Source: Formicarius rufipectus
Taxonomy: Eukaryota; Chordata; Aves; Passeriformes; Formicariidae
Length of the DNA stretch: 64,000 nucleotides
Direction: 5' to 3'
NCBI GenBank assembly: GCA_013399695.1
Contig: VXAU01001335.1
Span: 372,206-436,205, forward strand
Shown: positions 49,031 to 62,274 of the stretch, piece by piece
Position numbering within the stretch: position 1 is the stretch's first letter
Layout of the letters: every line of letters starts with the position of its first letter
Made by a program: the position numbers and the translations under genes
The notes under the pieces: generated by a model
Databases searched by the model: none
Told to the model about the DNA's origin: nothing
What the model saw: the letters and a program-made list of their open reading frames with translations, nothing else

Positions 49031-51831
49031 ATTACTTATTATGTGTGGGCTGGTGATTACACCTATGCTTAAGGCAATCTACAGCTTCTGTTACAAAAAG
49101 TCTGCTTTTGTCTTTATGCATGTCAAAATGAAACTGCTTAGGCTGAAATTCTTTATCCATACAAGCCTTGTAACTTGGATCCAGGCAAAGCAGGCTGGGC
49201 TCTTGGTTGCTTAATTTTGCTAGCAGCAACTCCTGACTCCTGTTGTTGGGGTTACAGCACTGTACTTCTCTCAGATAACAGCTATCTCTCAAGAAAATAC
49301 CTCTCTTTGAAATGTTTTTTTGCACATGTACTCATACTCAGTGGTGGAGTTAGGTACAGTGTGGTAAAGCAATTTATTCAAGCAGGCAGGTAAATGTGCA
49401 AATGGGGCACCAAAATTTAGTGTTACTGGGATTGCTTCTCTGATCTTCTTTGAACTCATTTGGAGTTCAATCACTTGAATCTCTTTGTCACTACAACTCA
49501 CATAAGTTTATATCTTAGCTTATTGTTAAGTGAAGTCTACTTAGCCTTGTCAGGACTTATTTAGGTGGATTAGGAGGGTAGATTTAGTTTTGGACTGAAG
49601 AAGTTTTAGCAAGATCCAAAAACAGCAGCTAAAGCATAGTGAACAAGTATTTCAGCCAAAATGGGAAAGGGCAGAGATAGGGCCATGAAACAGCTGCTAA
49701 GAGCACTGGCCTTTTGTGAGCTGTAACATTTGCTGGGCAGATAAATGGAGTGAAGAAGAAATGATTTCAACTTTCCCAACTTTGTTTGCACTCTGAAAAT
49801 ATATCCAGAACTCCCTCTGCCTTAACAGTCACCATCCAGTACTCTCTTTACTCAGGGCATTTGCCAGTGTTGTGTCACAAGGTCTGCAGTGAACCCTGAG
49901 ATATGGAGCCATTAAGCAGGAGCAGAAAGGCAGTCTAGGGAGTGGATTCATCTCCTTCAGTGTGAATGGCACAGGGGATGGAGAGGGGGAGAAACGGGAA
50001 ATCTCCCAAAGTTTGGTTTTAGAGGTTTTGGAGAGTTGGGTGTCTCAATTTTCAAACTAAGTTTGATCTGCATAATTTATATGAATGTGGCACTCTTTGT
50101 GCTGGGGGAAGAGCTCCTGCTGTGCTCTGAGCTCTGACAGCCACTGGGCATGAGGGGTGCAAGCTCCAGAGACTGGCCATGGGATGGAGCAAACACCCTG
50201 AGGATTTGGTTTCAGAAACAGCTGGAGAAACTCACTAAAAGAAAAGAAAAACAATTCCATCAAGGTCATTAAATACAGTTTGCTTCTGTCTCAGAGAGTT
50301 CCCAACTCAAAACCTGTGGGAATTCAGAAAACTGTTCTGAGATACATATATTCCTGAGCAAGAACTACTGGACTTTGCTGAAGGCAAGAAAATAGGGTAG
50401 GTTAACCTACATCTGGCCCAACACAGACATTTTTATGGCACACTATGCAAAGCAAGGACATCTCACACTGAGTGAGGCACTTTTCACATAAACTCAGTCA
50501 CCAGGATTTTTCTGGTGATTGAATTCAAGTGAAAGTAAGTGGTGTGAGCCTCTCACCCTGTAGTCAACATGAGATAGGCACCTCCAGTCCCTGCAGAAAA
50601 GCACACAGTTAACTGGCTTATACTGGGTCCCAACTTTTGATGGCAAAAATTGGGTGAGGTGAACTGCCAATGACAGTGCCCATGGAAAACATGCAGGTCA
50701 CAAGGCTTCAAGTGTTTCAGCCCATTCTCAAGCCTGAGCATATCTTTGCAGCAATGATATCTTCTTGGAGGTTCAGCTCAAAACACAGCACAGAAGGAGT
50801 AACCAGGTAGAGATTGAGCCCTTGGAAATCACATATGCTTTGCTGCTTCATATGAAAGCACCTGCATCTCACCAGTACTCCAGAGTCTGATCACAGTGGT
50901 GGCAATGAGGAGAGCTACCCATCAAGGAGGGAGTTAGGGCCCAGATCCTCCAGGTACTTCTCCATCCTCAGCTATCTGGAGGTCACTGGCATCCCTAAGG
51001 CTGCTGCTGCTAGAACCCAAATGCTGCCCACCACAAGCATTTTCACAGACATGGGAAGGCCTGAACATACCTGAAGCTCCTGACACCCCATGTGACTCCT
51101 GGCAAAAGGCTGTGTGGCTGCAGGTTTCCACGGGGATTGGCATTTAGGCGTTCTCTTCCCACAGGTGTGAGTGGGCTGGGTGTAGAGATTTATTTGGAAG
51201 GCATTGGTGTGACCTGTGGCTGTGAAGGGCTAGAAGAAGCAGACATACTGAAGGCTTGCTGACACTGCCAAATCCGTAGTTCATAACAGCAAATACTAAT
51301 CTCGTCTTCCTCACTGCAAGGGCCTGAGTGTAAAGCGTTTGGAAAATACTGAATACAAGAAAAATCTCCACAGGTGCCCTCTTCCCCTCCAGCCCTGCTG
51401 CTAAGTTGCTGGCAATCAGCATCATATGTACAGAACCTATCTCTAAATCCCCCAAATTAGATTAAAGGCTCAACAACATCATAACACAGTTTTAATCACT
51501 GTGCTACCTACCATGAACAGAAATGTCAGGACAGAATGGTCAGATTCCCATGAACATCTGTCAGTAGAGCTCTTCCTTTATTAAAGACAGTATCAGTGCA
51601 AGTTGATTAGATATTTGTTTGTTAAAGCTATCCTGAACATTTACATCCTTCTTGGATGCTCACACTCTGGCATCTTCTGTGTCTTCCAGAGGATGGCAGG
51701 GCCAATCCCTATTGTGAGGGATCGGGGTAAAACTTCTAGTCTCATTGTCATTAATAGGTAACAGCACCTTTATACAGTTCCCATGGGACTTTTTCTTTTC
51801 AGCTTGCAGCATTTACTTTCCATTTCTAAAG
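49031..51831. other. Unique non-coding sequence
   Basis: No gene or repeat was recognised. Confidence 0.5.
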
Positions 51832-51888
51832 CATGGTCAGACTCAAGGATCTTAAAGGTCTTTTCCAGCCTGAATGATTCTACGGCTG
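51832..51888 (+). mobile_element. CR1 LINE 3'-end fragment (57 bp)
   Basis: 'ggatcttaaaggtcttttcc' followed by 'agcctgaatgattctacgg' is the CR1 3' tail in sense orientation. Only the last ~57 bases remain. Confidence 0.82.
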
Positions 51889-54800
51889 TAAAGCAGTTTT
51901 CTAGTACACACATATCCCATCACCTTGGAGTAGAGAACTGGCTGAAATTCCTGCTTTGCTTCCTGCTGGTGCCTCAGTCATGGAAGGAACAGGGCTGGCT
52001 CTGGGGCTGCAGACCCAGGGAGCTGGCAAAAGGGCCTGCTGTGCCATTACTGCTGCAGGTCAGAGAGCTTTAGCCCCCATTCCTCTTCTTAAAGGGCTAC
52101 ATTCCAATACCACTGTACAGCTGAGACATCTGGAGAGGTCCCTGCCTCTGACAATACCCACAGGAATACCTCTCCTCTGTTGTTAGCCTGCTACCCATCT
52201 GTATTTCAGAAGTGCTGGTGCCCTGAGAGTGGGGCCATTCCCCTGCCTGTCTCAAGGAAGTGGCTCAGCTGTCACCTGCTGCCACAGGCACAGGATCAGG
52301 ACTCATAGCCTGACATGTGGGTGATGCTTCAGCTTTCTGGTAGCATCCTTTTTCAAGGAGTCCTCCTTCCCCTGTGAGGCTCATGAAAGAGTAAAGCAAC
52401 ACCCAATATGAATCTGGGACAGTTTAGTTAGAGGGACAATGGAGGCCAACTAGCTTCAGAGGAAAAATGCTCTTTTCAGAGAGAAAAGTCATAATGGTCT
52501 GTAACCCACCTTCTCAGGTTTTCAGCTGAAATGTTCTGGGAGGTCACATTTACCCCAGATTGGTTCCCTGTTGCTGGATGTGTACACCAGATCTAAATGT
52601 GCTCTGCAGTCAGGCTAACACCTGGGGATTAAACATGTCAGTAGAACCCAGAACATCCTAGACTGGGGCAGGGGACAACCATTGTTTATCCAGGTTGTTT
52701 CTACAACATCACCTGGACCTTTAAAATTGTGCAAACAAAAAAAATTGGCTAACATGAAAAGGTTGAGCCTTTCCAGAGCTGTCCAAACATATGTCTTAAC
52801 TACCACATTTTAGCTGCTTAAACAGCTTTTCATAACGGTTTATTTTTCTGGGAAATGTGAAAGGGCTGTTTACGTGGTAGCTAAAGGAACACAGGGCAAA
52901 AGGCTGCTAGATCTAGGAGGAACAATATTTTTACAAGGAACCTGTGGGATATTTCTCTTATCTCCCTGCCCAAAGTCTCTAGGCCATGCTCTTCACCCAT
53001 GGTGCTTGGAAGCTAGGCATCTCTGCATGGACAAAACATGATGTGTGAAAGAAATTTGTTCCCAGAGGCTTAACTCAGGCTGTCAAATAATGTTGCTTGG
53101 CAAAAACCGAGGACATGCTGTTATGAGCTTTTTAATGTTAGGATTAATGCTTCAGATACCAACTTCTCATTGGTTTGGAGTTAAAACCATAAAACCTGAC
53201 TGGGCTCCTTGTCAAACCATAAATCAGTTTGTCATATCAGAAAGCCTGGCACAGAATTTGTGTTAGTATCCAGTCTCTGCAGCTTGACCCACACTTGCTG
53301 TCCAAATGAACTGCTCAGAGACAAGCTGGGAAGTGATACTATCTCCTAAGGACATTTGCTCAACCAGTGCTCTACAGAGAAGAGTGTGAAGAGAGAGATG
53401 AAAGGAATGAGGGGTTCTTCAGGGCCATGGAAGTAATAACTAAATCCAGGAAAGAAATCAAATCTCTCAGCAAGTACTGTTGCTTCAACCAGGAGGAGGA
53501 ACAACCAGCAACCTCAATTCAGCAGCACAGTATTTCTTCAGATAACTATGCAGCTGTGTGGAGACATTTGCCTGCGCACAGAGGCTGCCTGATGCTATTT
53601 CTTCATTTTCCCTGCTTAAAGAGAGGTTTCCATTTTTCTCCCCTTAAAATAGTTCAACTTAATATGAAGGACTATGCCTCTGCTGCAACTTTCTTGGCAG
53701 AAGTAAATTGAAATGTAGAGATGGACCCATTACTGTCAAGGAGTGAGGTGGGTTGTAACACCACCTCTGCACTGAGTCTTGCTTGGACAGGTTTTCCTCC
53801 ACAGCCAACAAGACACTGACTGTGGAAGATGCTGCAAGGGCCTTTTTTTTTACCCCAAACGTCTTGCTTTTTTATGTACAGGTGTTCCCTTCAAACAGCA
53901 TCGCACCTACATTGAGGTGAGAAGGGAGCCCTGAGCAGAAAGCTCACCCCTGAGCTACAGTCCTGCTGCCAACTTTGTGATCTCAGGCTAGTCCCTAAAG
54001 CTGCTCTCTTTTTTGTTGTGAGGTGGTAGCACTGGCACTACACCCCCCTGAGCAAGGAGGTGCAGGGCTAAAACAAGGCAGGACATGAGACACAAACTAT
54101 CCTGCAAAAGGCTGCACACCTGAGGGAAACAGATAGACAGAAAAAAGGAAGTTGACGTCTGTTACATCCACTGAACAGTCAGCATTTCTGAGCGTGTTTC
54201 TGTCAATCCCAGAGCCCTGGCAAATAATCTGATTGAGAAATAAGAATTGGTTATATGTTAGCTAAAATATTGAGCCCTCAATTATCACCTTAGGAGTCTC
54301 TTGCAGGGTTACCTTGCTGGTAACTGTATTTTAAGGTCAGGCAATCCCAAAAACAGCAAAGTGATGGGCTGGAACTGCTCAGGAGTGCAATAACACTTTC
54401 CTTTGGGGTCCACATGCTGCTCTAGCGGTGATGCCTTAAAAGGCTGGTAGTACAGAGATGCTGCAATCCTTATCTCCTGCCAATGGCTGGTATTTTAGAG
54501 GTATTATATTTATAGCTCACTCGAAGCACAAATGCTCAACCGTCTACTTATGAAACATATAGTTTGGGCAATCCAGTAAAGTGTTGAGTCTGTCTCTGTC
54601 CTCTCTTGTTTGCAGACTTAGGAGCAAAGGCAGCACTGAGCTGCAGCAAGGTAAGACAGTGCCTTGTTTTGGTTTTCACTTTCTTCTGGGCCCTTTTCTT
54701 CTTTTCACCCACCATTTGCAATGACTTCTCAGGGCTCTTTACAGACATCTTGAGGAGAGTGCTGCTTTCTCAGGGGAAGAGTGGATTTTAATGTGTTTAT

Positions 54801-57800
54801 TCCAGGGCACAGAGCATGTCCCTTTGTATTTCCAGTGGGCTGTTAGGAACCAGGTGCTAACTAACAGCTGCTTTTCACTGTGATGTTTTCATGTTCTCAA
54901 GGAACACAACCATGTCTAACTATAGACACTTCCCTGATTTGAATAGCAAACTGAATGACTTCAGGCAGAAAGCTTTTGATTAGTATTTTTGTTTCTCTCT
55001 TTGTTTTTTTGTTTTTTTTTCCCCTCTATCAGCATTTTCTTCTTTATGTTGAATATTTGAAAAATGAATAGATAGTAGAAAAAAAAGAGGACAGAAGGAG
55101 CATTTTACTTTTCCCCCCTCTTTCAGGCCATTTCCTAAGGGCCATGAAAGACAGAATGGAAAATTACAGGCGATGCTTGCTGATTTAATGTTTTAAACAA
55201 TTACTTGTTAGGGATTACAACAGCTGTAGGAAAAAGGAAAAGGGAAAAGAAAGCGAAACACTGAATCATAACTGAGTGGTATAATTCCTGTGAAGTAGGA
55301 ATTCATCAAAACTAGCTTGTAAAATAACATTAGCAATAACTGCCAAATGCGAATTATCAGGCTATTGTTACATTAAATTACTTTTAACCTCATCTTATGA
55401 GAACATTAATTTTCAAATGAAGGCAATGAAAGAAGTCCTCTTAGGGAAAATAAGATTGTTTGTGCATGTGTGTACATTTTTTTGGATGCATTTACACATA
55501 TATTTTTATTATAAACCTTCTTATAACCAAAGGCTTTTAAATCCAAGGATCACAAATTATGACACAAAAGCAAGAAATGTTAATTCACTTCTAGCCCAAA
55601 ATCTAAATCTATCACGCTTTGCACCAGAGTTTGTTGACTAGTCCAGTATTTGGGAAATTAAATGAAAGAAAGCTTTTTTCAAAATGCTGAGCCCTCCACA
55701 GGCTTGGACAGGATCTTGGGCCCCTGGTACCCAAGTACCTGGGGAGAATGACCTGACCCAAAGCCAATGTTTGTAGAAAAGGACATCCCACTTCAAATGC
55801 ATGTTTGGGATTGGGCTTAGACCCTAAGTGACGATTTCAAAGGCTGAAGGATAGATTGTTAGTTGGTCTAAAGTTTCTGGAGATCCATTGACTTAAGATG
55901 AGTGGTAGGTGTTTACATCAGGTGCTATTTGATCAGTGGATGTGGAGAAGTGGGATGTGGTCCCAGGGCTGCCTCTGCAGTGGCAGATGCAGCCCGAAGC
56001 TGTGCCCAGGCCATTACACACTCATGGCCTCTGAAATCAAGTGGCCACATCTGAAACTTGTAGTAGGGATAGAATTTGCTCTTAATCCATGCCCAGGTGG
56101 GAGAGCCCCTTACGGTGTCTGAACAACTGACCAGCATGGCTGACTGAATCTCAGTGCTTGGGAGCATCCTGGTGTCCTGTTTGATTTATGAATACAGATA
56201 TGCCTCTGAGAGTGTCTCCAGGTATTCAGCCTTATCTACAGTGGGAGCCATGGGCGTGATGGATGTCCTCAGTTAACATGTCTAGCTGAGCTCTCCAGGC
56301 TTATGCTGGTGGGGGCTGTGACAGTCAGTGTAGAGACGACATGCTTAAGAATGTGTTTGTTCCACCTTTCATGTCAAGAATAGCACATAACTTAAGTGGA
56401 AGAAAAAGGGAATGTAAAATACCAAACTGTCTGCACCTGCATCCATCCTATCTTGAGGTTTACTGTCCACTCATCGATGCCTCAGAAGGCTTAACATCTT
56501 CTGGCACTGCAGCCAGCATCTAAACATGTGTCCCTGTTCTCCAGCAGTAACAGTCCTGCTGCTAGACTGTGATCTGCTCAGATCTGCACAGAACTCCAAT
56601 CCTCTGCTACCCAGCACTGGTGAGATGAATTTTATAAGTTATCTGGAGCCCAAAGGTAGCACATTCCACCAGAGTGTGCAGTGTTTTAGAGGGACCCCAG
56701 TGGGAGGTGGCAGCTGCCTTCACTAGTCCTTTGCTCCATTTGGTCTTTTTTTTTCCAAGATCTTGCTATTAAGCTAAACAGATGTGCCTCCACAGTAAAT
56801 TGTGCAATAAAGAAATTGTGTACAAAACTATTATTTTTTAGTAAAGTAGTCTCAATTCTCCCATGCTACAAATTTTCTCATTTCATGAAATCTTTTGTCT
56901 GTCATCCAAGTCTCAAGCTAAAACAATAAAAATAAGAAAATTGTACTGGTTGGGCACTAAGTGTTAAAGTATTGCCACTGTTGTGTTGACAGCATTCCCT
57001 TTTAAAAACAAGAAGCAGAAGCAGCATTCCAATCATGCACAACAAAATATTAGGTTTTTTTTAAAAAATGTGTTGGCTAGGTCTCTAGCTTGAATAAAAT
57101 GCAGAAACCTAAATACTATTGCAGTGAGTTTTCACTGGATTTGAATTTGAATTTAAAAGTGAAATTAAACGAAACAACCCAAAGCCTGTTTCTGAAGTGA
57201 ACTCATTTTAAAAGCAGTCATTCCAACAATAATACTTTGTTCTTACCTAGCATTTGAAAATATGATTAATGGATGAATAACTTTATTTTTTCCCTTCCAA
57301 AGAGCAAGCCATCAGAACAAGGCAGACCTTTGAGTGCAGCTGGCAAGAGGCTGGGAGAGGGCAGACTCATTCAAACACTCCTTTAATACCGAAAATGTAA
57401 GACCCTATTTTACAAGGAAGAAAACTAGAGAAGGACATGAATGTGAATACTGACGTGGGGTGAAATCCTGGCCCCATAGATATCAATGGGAGTTTTCTCA
57501 GAAACATCCACTGATTTTAACAAAACTCAGTTCTCTCTTTTCCTTTTCTCTTAATAGTGCAAAACTTGTGTACCTTTGCACCACCAAAGTGTGTTTTCAT
57601 ATTTTTTTTTACCATTTTTCCTTTTTTGTAGCTGTTTATTGTCTAACCAAACCACAGACACTCTGACAGTTGTTTTTCAGTGAGATGAATTATTACTGGC
57701 TTCAATATTTTATCTTTGGCTTTATGTCACAGTGAGTACAGTTTAATGCTGATAAATCTCAGGCTGTTTCAACAATGTTCATCATCTAACACTGATTAGC

Positions 57801-60344
57801 TTTGAGAATCACAGGTCATATTACAGAGTCCTAGCTTTTCTGAAAGCAGCTGGAGCAATTTTGTCTGGTTTTCCTCAGCTCCCTCTGATAAACATGGAAG
57901 GAACACTATTACAGACATTTCAAAGAGATCCATCAACTTCATAAAACTCAAAATGTTTCTCCTGCAGGTTGATTTACTGGCTACTGTTAAGGCACACCAC
58001 CAAGAACTAGTGAAACTGAAAGCTAGAGGAAAAAATATTTTGCCTCAATTTCACTTCATATTTTCAGGAGTATTTTTTTATTAAGCCAGTTTTACAGGTT
58101 CTCTTCTGTAGTATTATTTTCCTGCTGTGTCTGTGGAACTTCCATGTGACAACAATTTTGAGAAAAACTCTTCTTTAAAAAAGGAAATAAGTATGCTCAC
58201 TTTGTCATGAGAATAGAATGAGCACTTATGTGGGAACAGAAGTTGTTTCGCACACATCATAAACAAAGCTAGTGAGCTTTCAGATCAGTATATTCCCTGT
58301 AAAACTTAATGGGCTTTTACCAAAGTCTCCCTAAAAATTTGCATGTTTTGTGTAGGAGGTAAATAGACAGCATTTGCTAGTGCTCCTTTTTGGTAGTCTG
58401 TGGCTAGGGAAGCAAAACCCAGTATGTCTAGAGATTGCCATCTGAAACCACAAATACCTGCAACCCACAGGTTCCACCACATAAAAGCCCTTTATTCTGT
58501 TACATAACCTGTATTTTATGTGGGTTAAGTAATCTAACATATAACCTAATAATCTATATAACCGAATTTTCCAAGCATGATTTCCATTGCAGTACATCCC
58601 ACAGCCTCTAGTATAGGGTGCAGAAGAAAGCAGGACACTGAAGGGGTTAGAACACTAATTATAATACAGAGGGACACAACATGGTACTTCTGGTACTGAG
58701 AAACAAAAGAGAGGAAGTTCTCAAGTCTGTTTGTTGTAGTTCTTAACTTCACTGCATAAGCCCCAGCTCAGGAATTCATGTGACCACAGATTAAACACAA
58801 TGTATGTTTTACAGCCTGCATTTTACTTGGTTTTATACTCCTTCTCTCAACATCCTTTTAGGACAGAAAAAATAGCATTTTTCCCTAATTCAGAAAGGAG
58901 AAGGGCCAGATCTGATGGCAGACACAAGTGCTGAAGTGTGTTGAGGATTGGCAAGTAGAGACCAAACTCAGGACTGCAGTGACACAGGACTCCAAGGAAT
59001 AAGTCTTGGAGAGTCTCCCCTTTTTTCCTTTCATCTGCCTTAAAAGCCTTCTAACTAGCAAAGGTGTTGCATCCAGTTCTGCTCATTTAAACAGCAGGGA
59101 CTATGGTGGCTGAATTGGGGTACGTGAATTCTGTCTGGACATACATACCATGACTTAGCTGTCCAAGGTTGGGTGTTTGTCTGGATTAGATAACTGGATT
59201 CTCTGTAAATTCAATGGAGAAAGAAAAGCAGCCTTATGGGGCTGCCCTATGGTGCAGTTCATGTCATCCTTAACAGGTGTCTAACAAATCACTCCTCACA
59301 AGCACCTCTGTTTCTCCATTCACTGTACTGGGATCATGGGTGGCTTGTTTGGGTAGGTTAGTATTTGATCAGTTTAAATGAGGTGAGATGGCTGCCAGGT
59401 TATTTGCAAAGTTTACACAAAGCATTTTGTTGATCAAGGAACAGATTTATTGACCATGAAACTCTCCTCATCTTTCCAGTTTTATAAACCAGGATGCTTA
59501 ACTACGTATAGTCTCTATAATAAGAACTGGGTCATGCTTACTTCTTGTCTTCTCCTAGGTAATGTTTTCTTCTTATATTGATAATTCTGTTTACTGATGT
59601 GTTCTAGGATATTCTCCGGAGATTCATGAGGTGAGTCAAGGCTATCTTGGTACTGTAAGAATTCTTGATAGTCTGCTACCAGGTGCAATTTGGGACTCAG
59701 AATACAGACAAAGAACACCAGATGAACAGGAAGTATTTCCGATGGAAACAACCCATGTAGGAAGTGGAAGTATTTTGTGAGGAATTTTTCTTCAGTTGGT
59801 GGGGCTATAACAGAGAGTAATATTGTGCAGAAATGACTTTGCCATCTCAAAATGAGAGGGTGTGAAAGAGTCTGTTCACTGTGGACCACCTTCTGTAGTG
59901 TTTTGGCCAACACAAACTACAGGTATAGATGCAGTCAGGGAAGGCAAAGGGGCCAGAGGAATGGGTGACGGGGTCACCCTGAGAAAATCTCCCTGCCATT
60001 GGCACAAGGAGTTTGCAGTATGCAAGGGCAGTTTGTTCATCCATACTTTCCTTAGCAGCTCTCACTTTGTTTCCAGAGGCAAAATGAAAACATGAGTGGT
60101 GTGGCCAAGTCACCCTTTCCTACCACCATGAGCAGGAGCACCCAGATTGCATGCTGGGTATCATCTGGGGCCATGCATGGTCTTCCTTTTATCCTAACCT
60201 TTCTTTCGCTTGTTATTATTGCTTCTTACTGGAGTCTTCCACTCCTCTCAGTTGACTGCTTTTGGAGACAGTTTCCTTATTTGGTGAATGAGAGAAGCTG
60301 AGTTGTGGACACCTGAAGGGCATGAGGACATCCAGCTCATCATG
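51889..60344. other. Unique non-coding sequence
   Basis: About 8.5 kb with no recognised gene. There is a T-rich tract at about 54987-55025. A faint MIR-like stretch near 57390-57430 ('ccctattttacaaggaagaa') is too weak to annotate. The frames at 53367-53711 and 59515-59913 show no known domain. Confidence 0.5.
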
Positions 60345-61196
60345 CCTGGAATGGGCTGGGGCTCAGTTACGATCTTCATTAACAACACAGACAGGAACAA
60401 GTGCACCCTCAGCAAGTTTGCAGATGACACCGAGCTGAGTGGTGCAGTTGACACACCTGAAGGACAGTATGCCATCTAGGGGACTTGGACAAACTCAAGA
60501 AGAGGGCCCATGGGAATTTAATGAGTTTTAACGAGACCAAGTACGAGGTGCTGCACCTGGATGCGTCTACCAGTATGAATATGAGCTGGGGATGAACAGA
60601 TCCAGAGCAGCTGTGCTGAGAAGGACTTTGGGGCACTGGTGGATAAGATGCTGGACATGACCCAGCAATCTGAGCGTGCAGCCCAGATAGTCAATTTTGT
60701 CATGGACTGAATCAAAAGCAGTGTGACCAGCAGGTTGAGGGAGTTGATTTTGCACTTCTGCTCTGGTGAGACCCCACCAGGAGTGCTGCATCCAGCTCTG
60801 GGGCCCCAGCCCAAGAAAGACATGGACCTGTTGGAGCAAGTCCAGAGGAGGCCATCAAGAAAACTAGAGGGATGGAGTATCTCTTGTAGAGGGAGGGCTA
60901 ACAAAATTGTGGTTATTCAGCCTCAAGAAGAGAAGGCTTTGGGATGACCCAATTGTGGCCTTCCAGTACATGAAGGGAGCCTACAAGAAACACAGAGAGA
61001 GACTTTTTCAAAAGGCGTGTAGTAACAGGACAATGGGGAATGGCTTCAAACTGAAAGATTAGGTTTAGATTAGACATTAGGAAGAAATTCTTTACTGTGG
61101 GAGTGGTGCGGCACAGGAATAGGTTGCCCAGAGAAGTTGTGGATATCATCACTGACAGTATTCAAGATGACCTTGGTTGGGGCTCTGAGCAACTTT
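60345..61196 (+). mobile_element. CR1 LINE, RT C-terminal part, 3' tail missing
   Basis: Broken frames cover the CR1 reverse transcriptase C-terminal half: IFINNTDRNKCTLSKFADDTE (catalytic FADD at 60417-60428 intact), DMDLLEQVQRRPSRKLEGW in a second frame, then RHRNRLPREVVDI (about 61108) in a third. The last CR1-like sequence is 'ggctctgagcaact'. The expected 3' tail with the terminal ATTCTATGAT-type repeat is absent and unrelated sequence follows at once. CR1 integrates from its 3' end, so the tail was probably removed by a later deletion. The copy is inactive. Confidence 0.93.
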
Positions 61197-62274
61197 CCTT
61201 CCAGGTCTTCCTCTACCCTCTCCTGCGAGTGAAGTTCCTGCTGCCTACTAGTGCTGTGCCTGCTGCCAGATCAGCCAGCCTCTTTGCCATGCTTTTTTCT
61301 AGACATCCAAATCTTAGAAACTCTTCCTTGCAAATGAAGACTCTGGATTCCTGAAAAATCTTCTGGATATAAGGAAGAGTCAACACCATTGCGTGCAGGC
61401 CCTTTAGGGATCAGGCAGCCAGATATGCAGTGCTCAGTCATTTTAAGCATTTGCATTGTATCAACCCAGCAAGGACTCTCTAGACTTTATGCTTAGACAT
61501 TAGGGACATACAAAAGGACTAGAGCTGCTCCATAATATGAGTTCTCACTCCTTTATAATGATTCAGAAAAATTACTTATCTTCCATCATGAGACACATTA
61601 TCTACAAGACAAACCATTGTTACAAGTCTTTATTTTATTTTACTCAAAACATTTGAGTCTCATTCACATTAAGACCTCAACTCCACTAGACAGCCATGTG
61701 AATATAAACTTGGCAGGGACAAATAAAATCCCTAAGTCTATCACACTGGCAATGGATGGTATATTTTTTCAGCTCTATGTGAAGTGTTAGACATAACATT
61801 CACATCAGCAACTAAATGATTAATCCTATTACTTAAAGGGCATGAGCATTTATAGGATTCAAAGTAAGCACAGGCCAAAGAGGATGAACAGCAAGGACTC
61901 TACTTCAAAGTTCACAATCTAAGCTCATATGTTCAATCATAATATATGTCTGAGCCTATGTCTCAAACCCTCTCAGTTTATCTGTAGTATATACAAACAG
62001 TAGTTGAGAAGAAAAATAATTGTTGCCATACAAAAGGTTCTTTCTGCAATACAGGATGTCCCCAATTGTATTCAGATTGGAGAGAGTGACTACTTCCACT
62101 TACCTCAAAATATTGTGAGACTGAAGTAATCTGGGAAGTGATTTGCAAATCTATGTTTTTAAATACCAGGCAAGTTGAAGGGCTTGAGGAATGATAGGGC
62201 TAACAGATAACCAGTTCTTGGGGAAGACATGGCTGTAACAGAAAAGGCTAAATGATTTTTTTTTCCCCTCCTGT
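61197..62274. other. Unique non-coding sequence
   Basis: No gene or repeat was recognised. Confidence 0.5.

Noticed and set aside
57390..57430. Possible antisense MIR 3' part ('ccctattttacaaggaagaa')
   Set aside because: A short match in AT-rich sequence with no core nearby.
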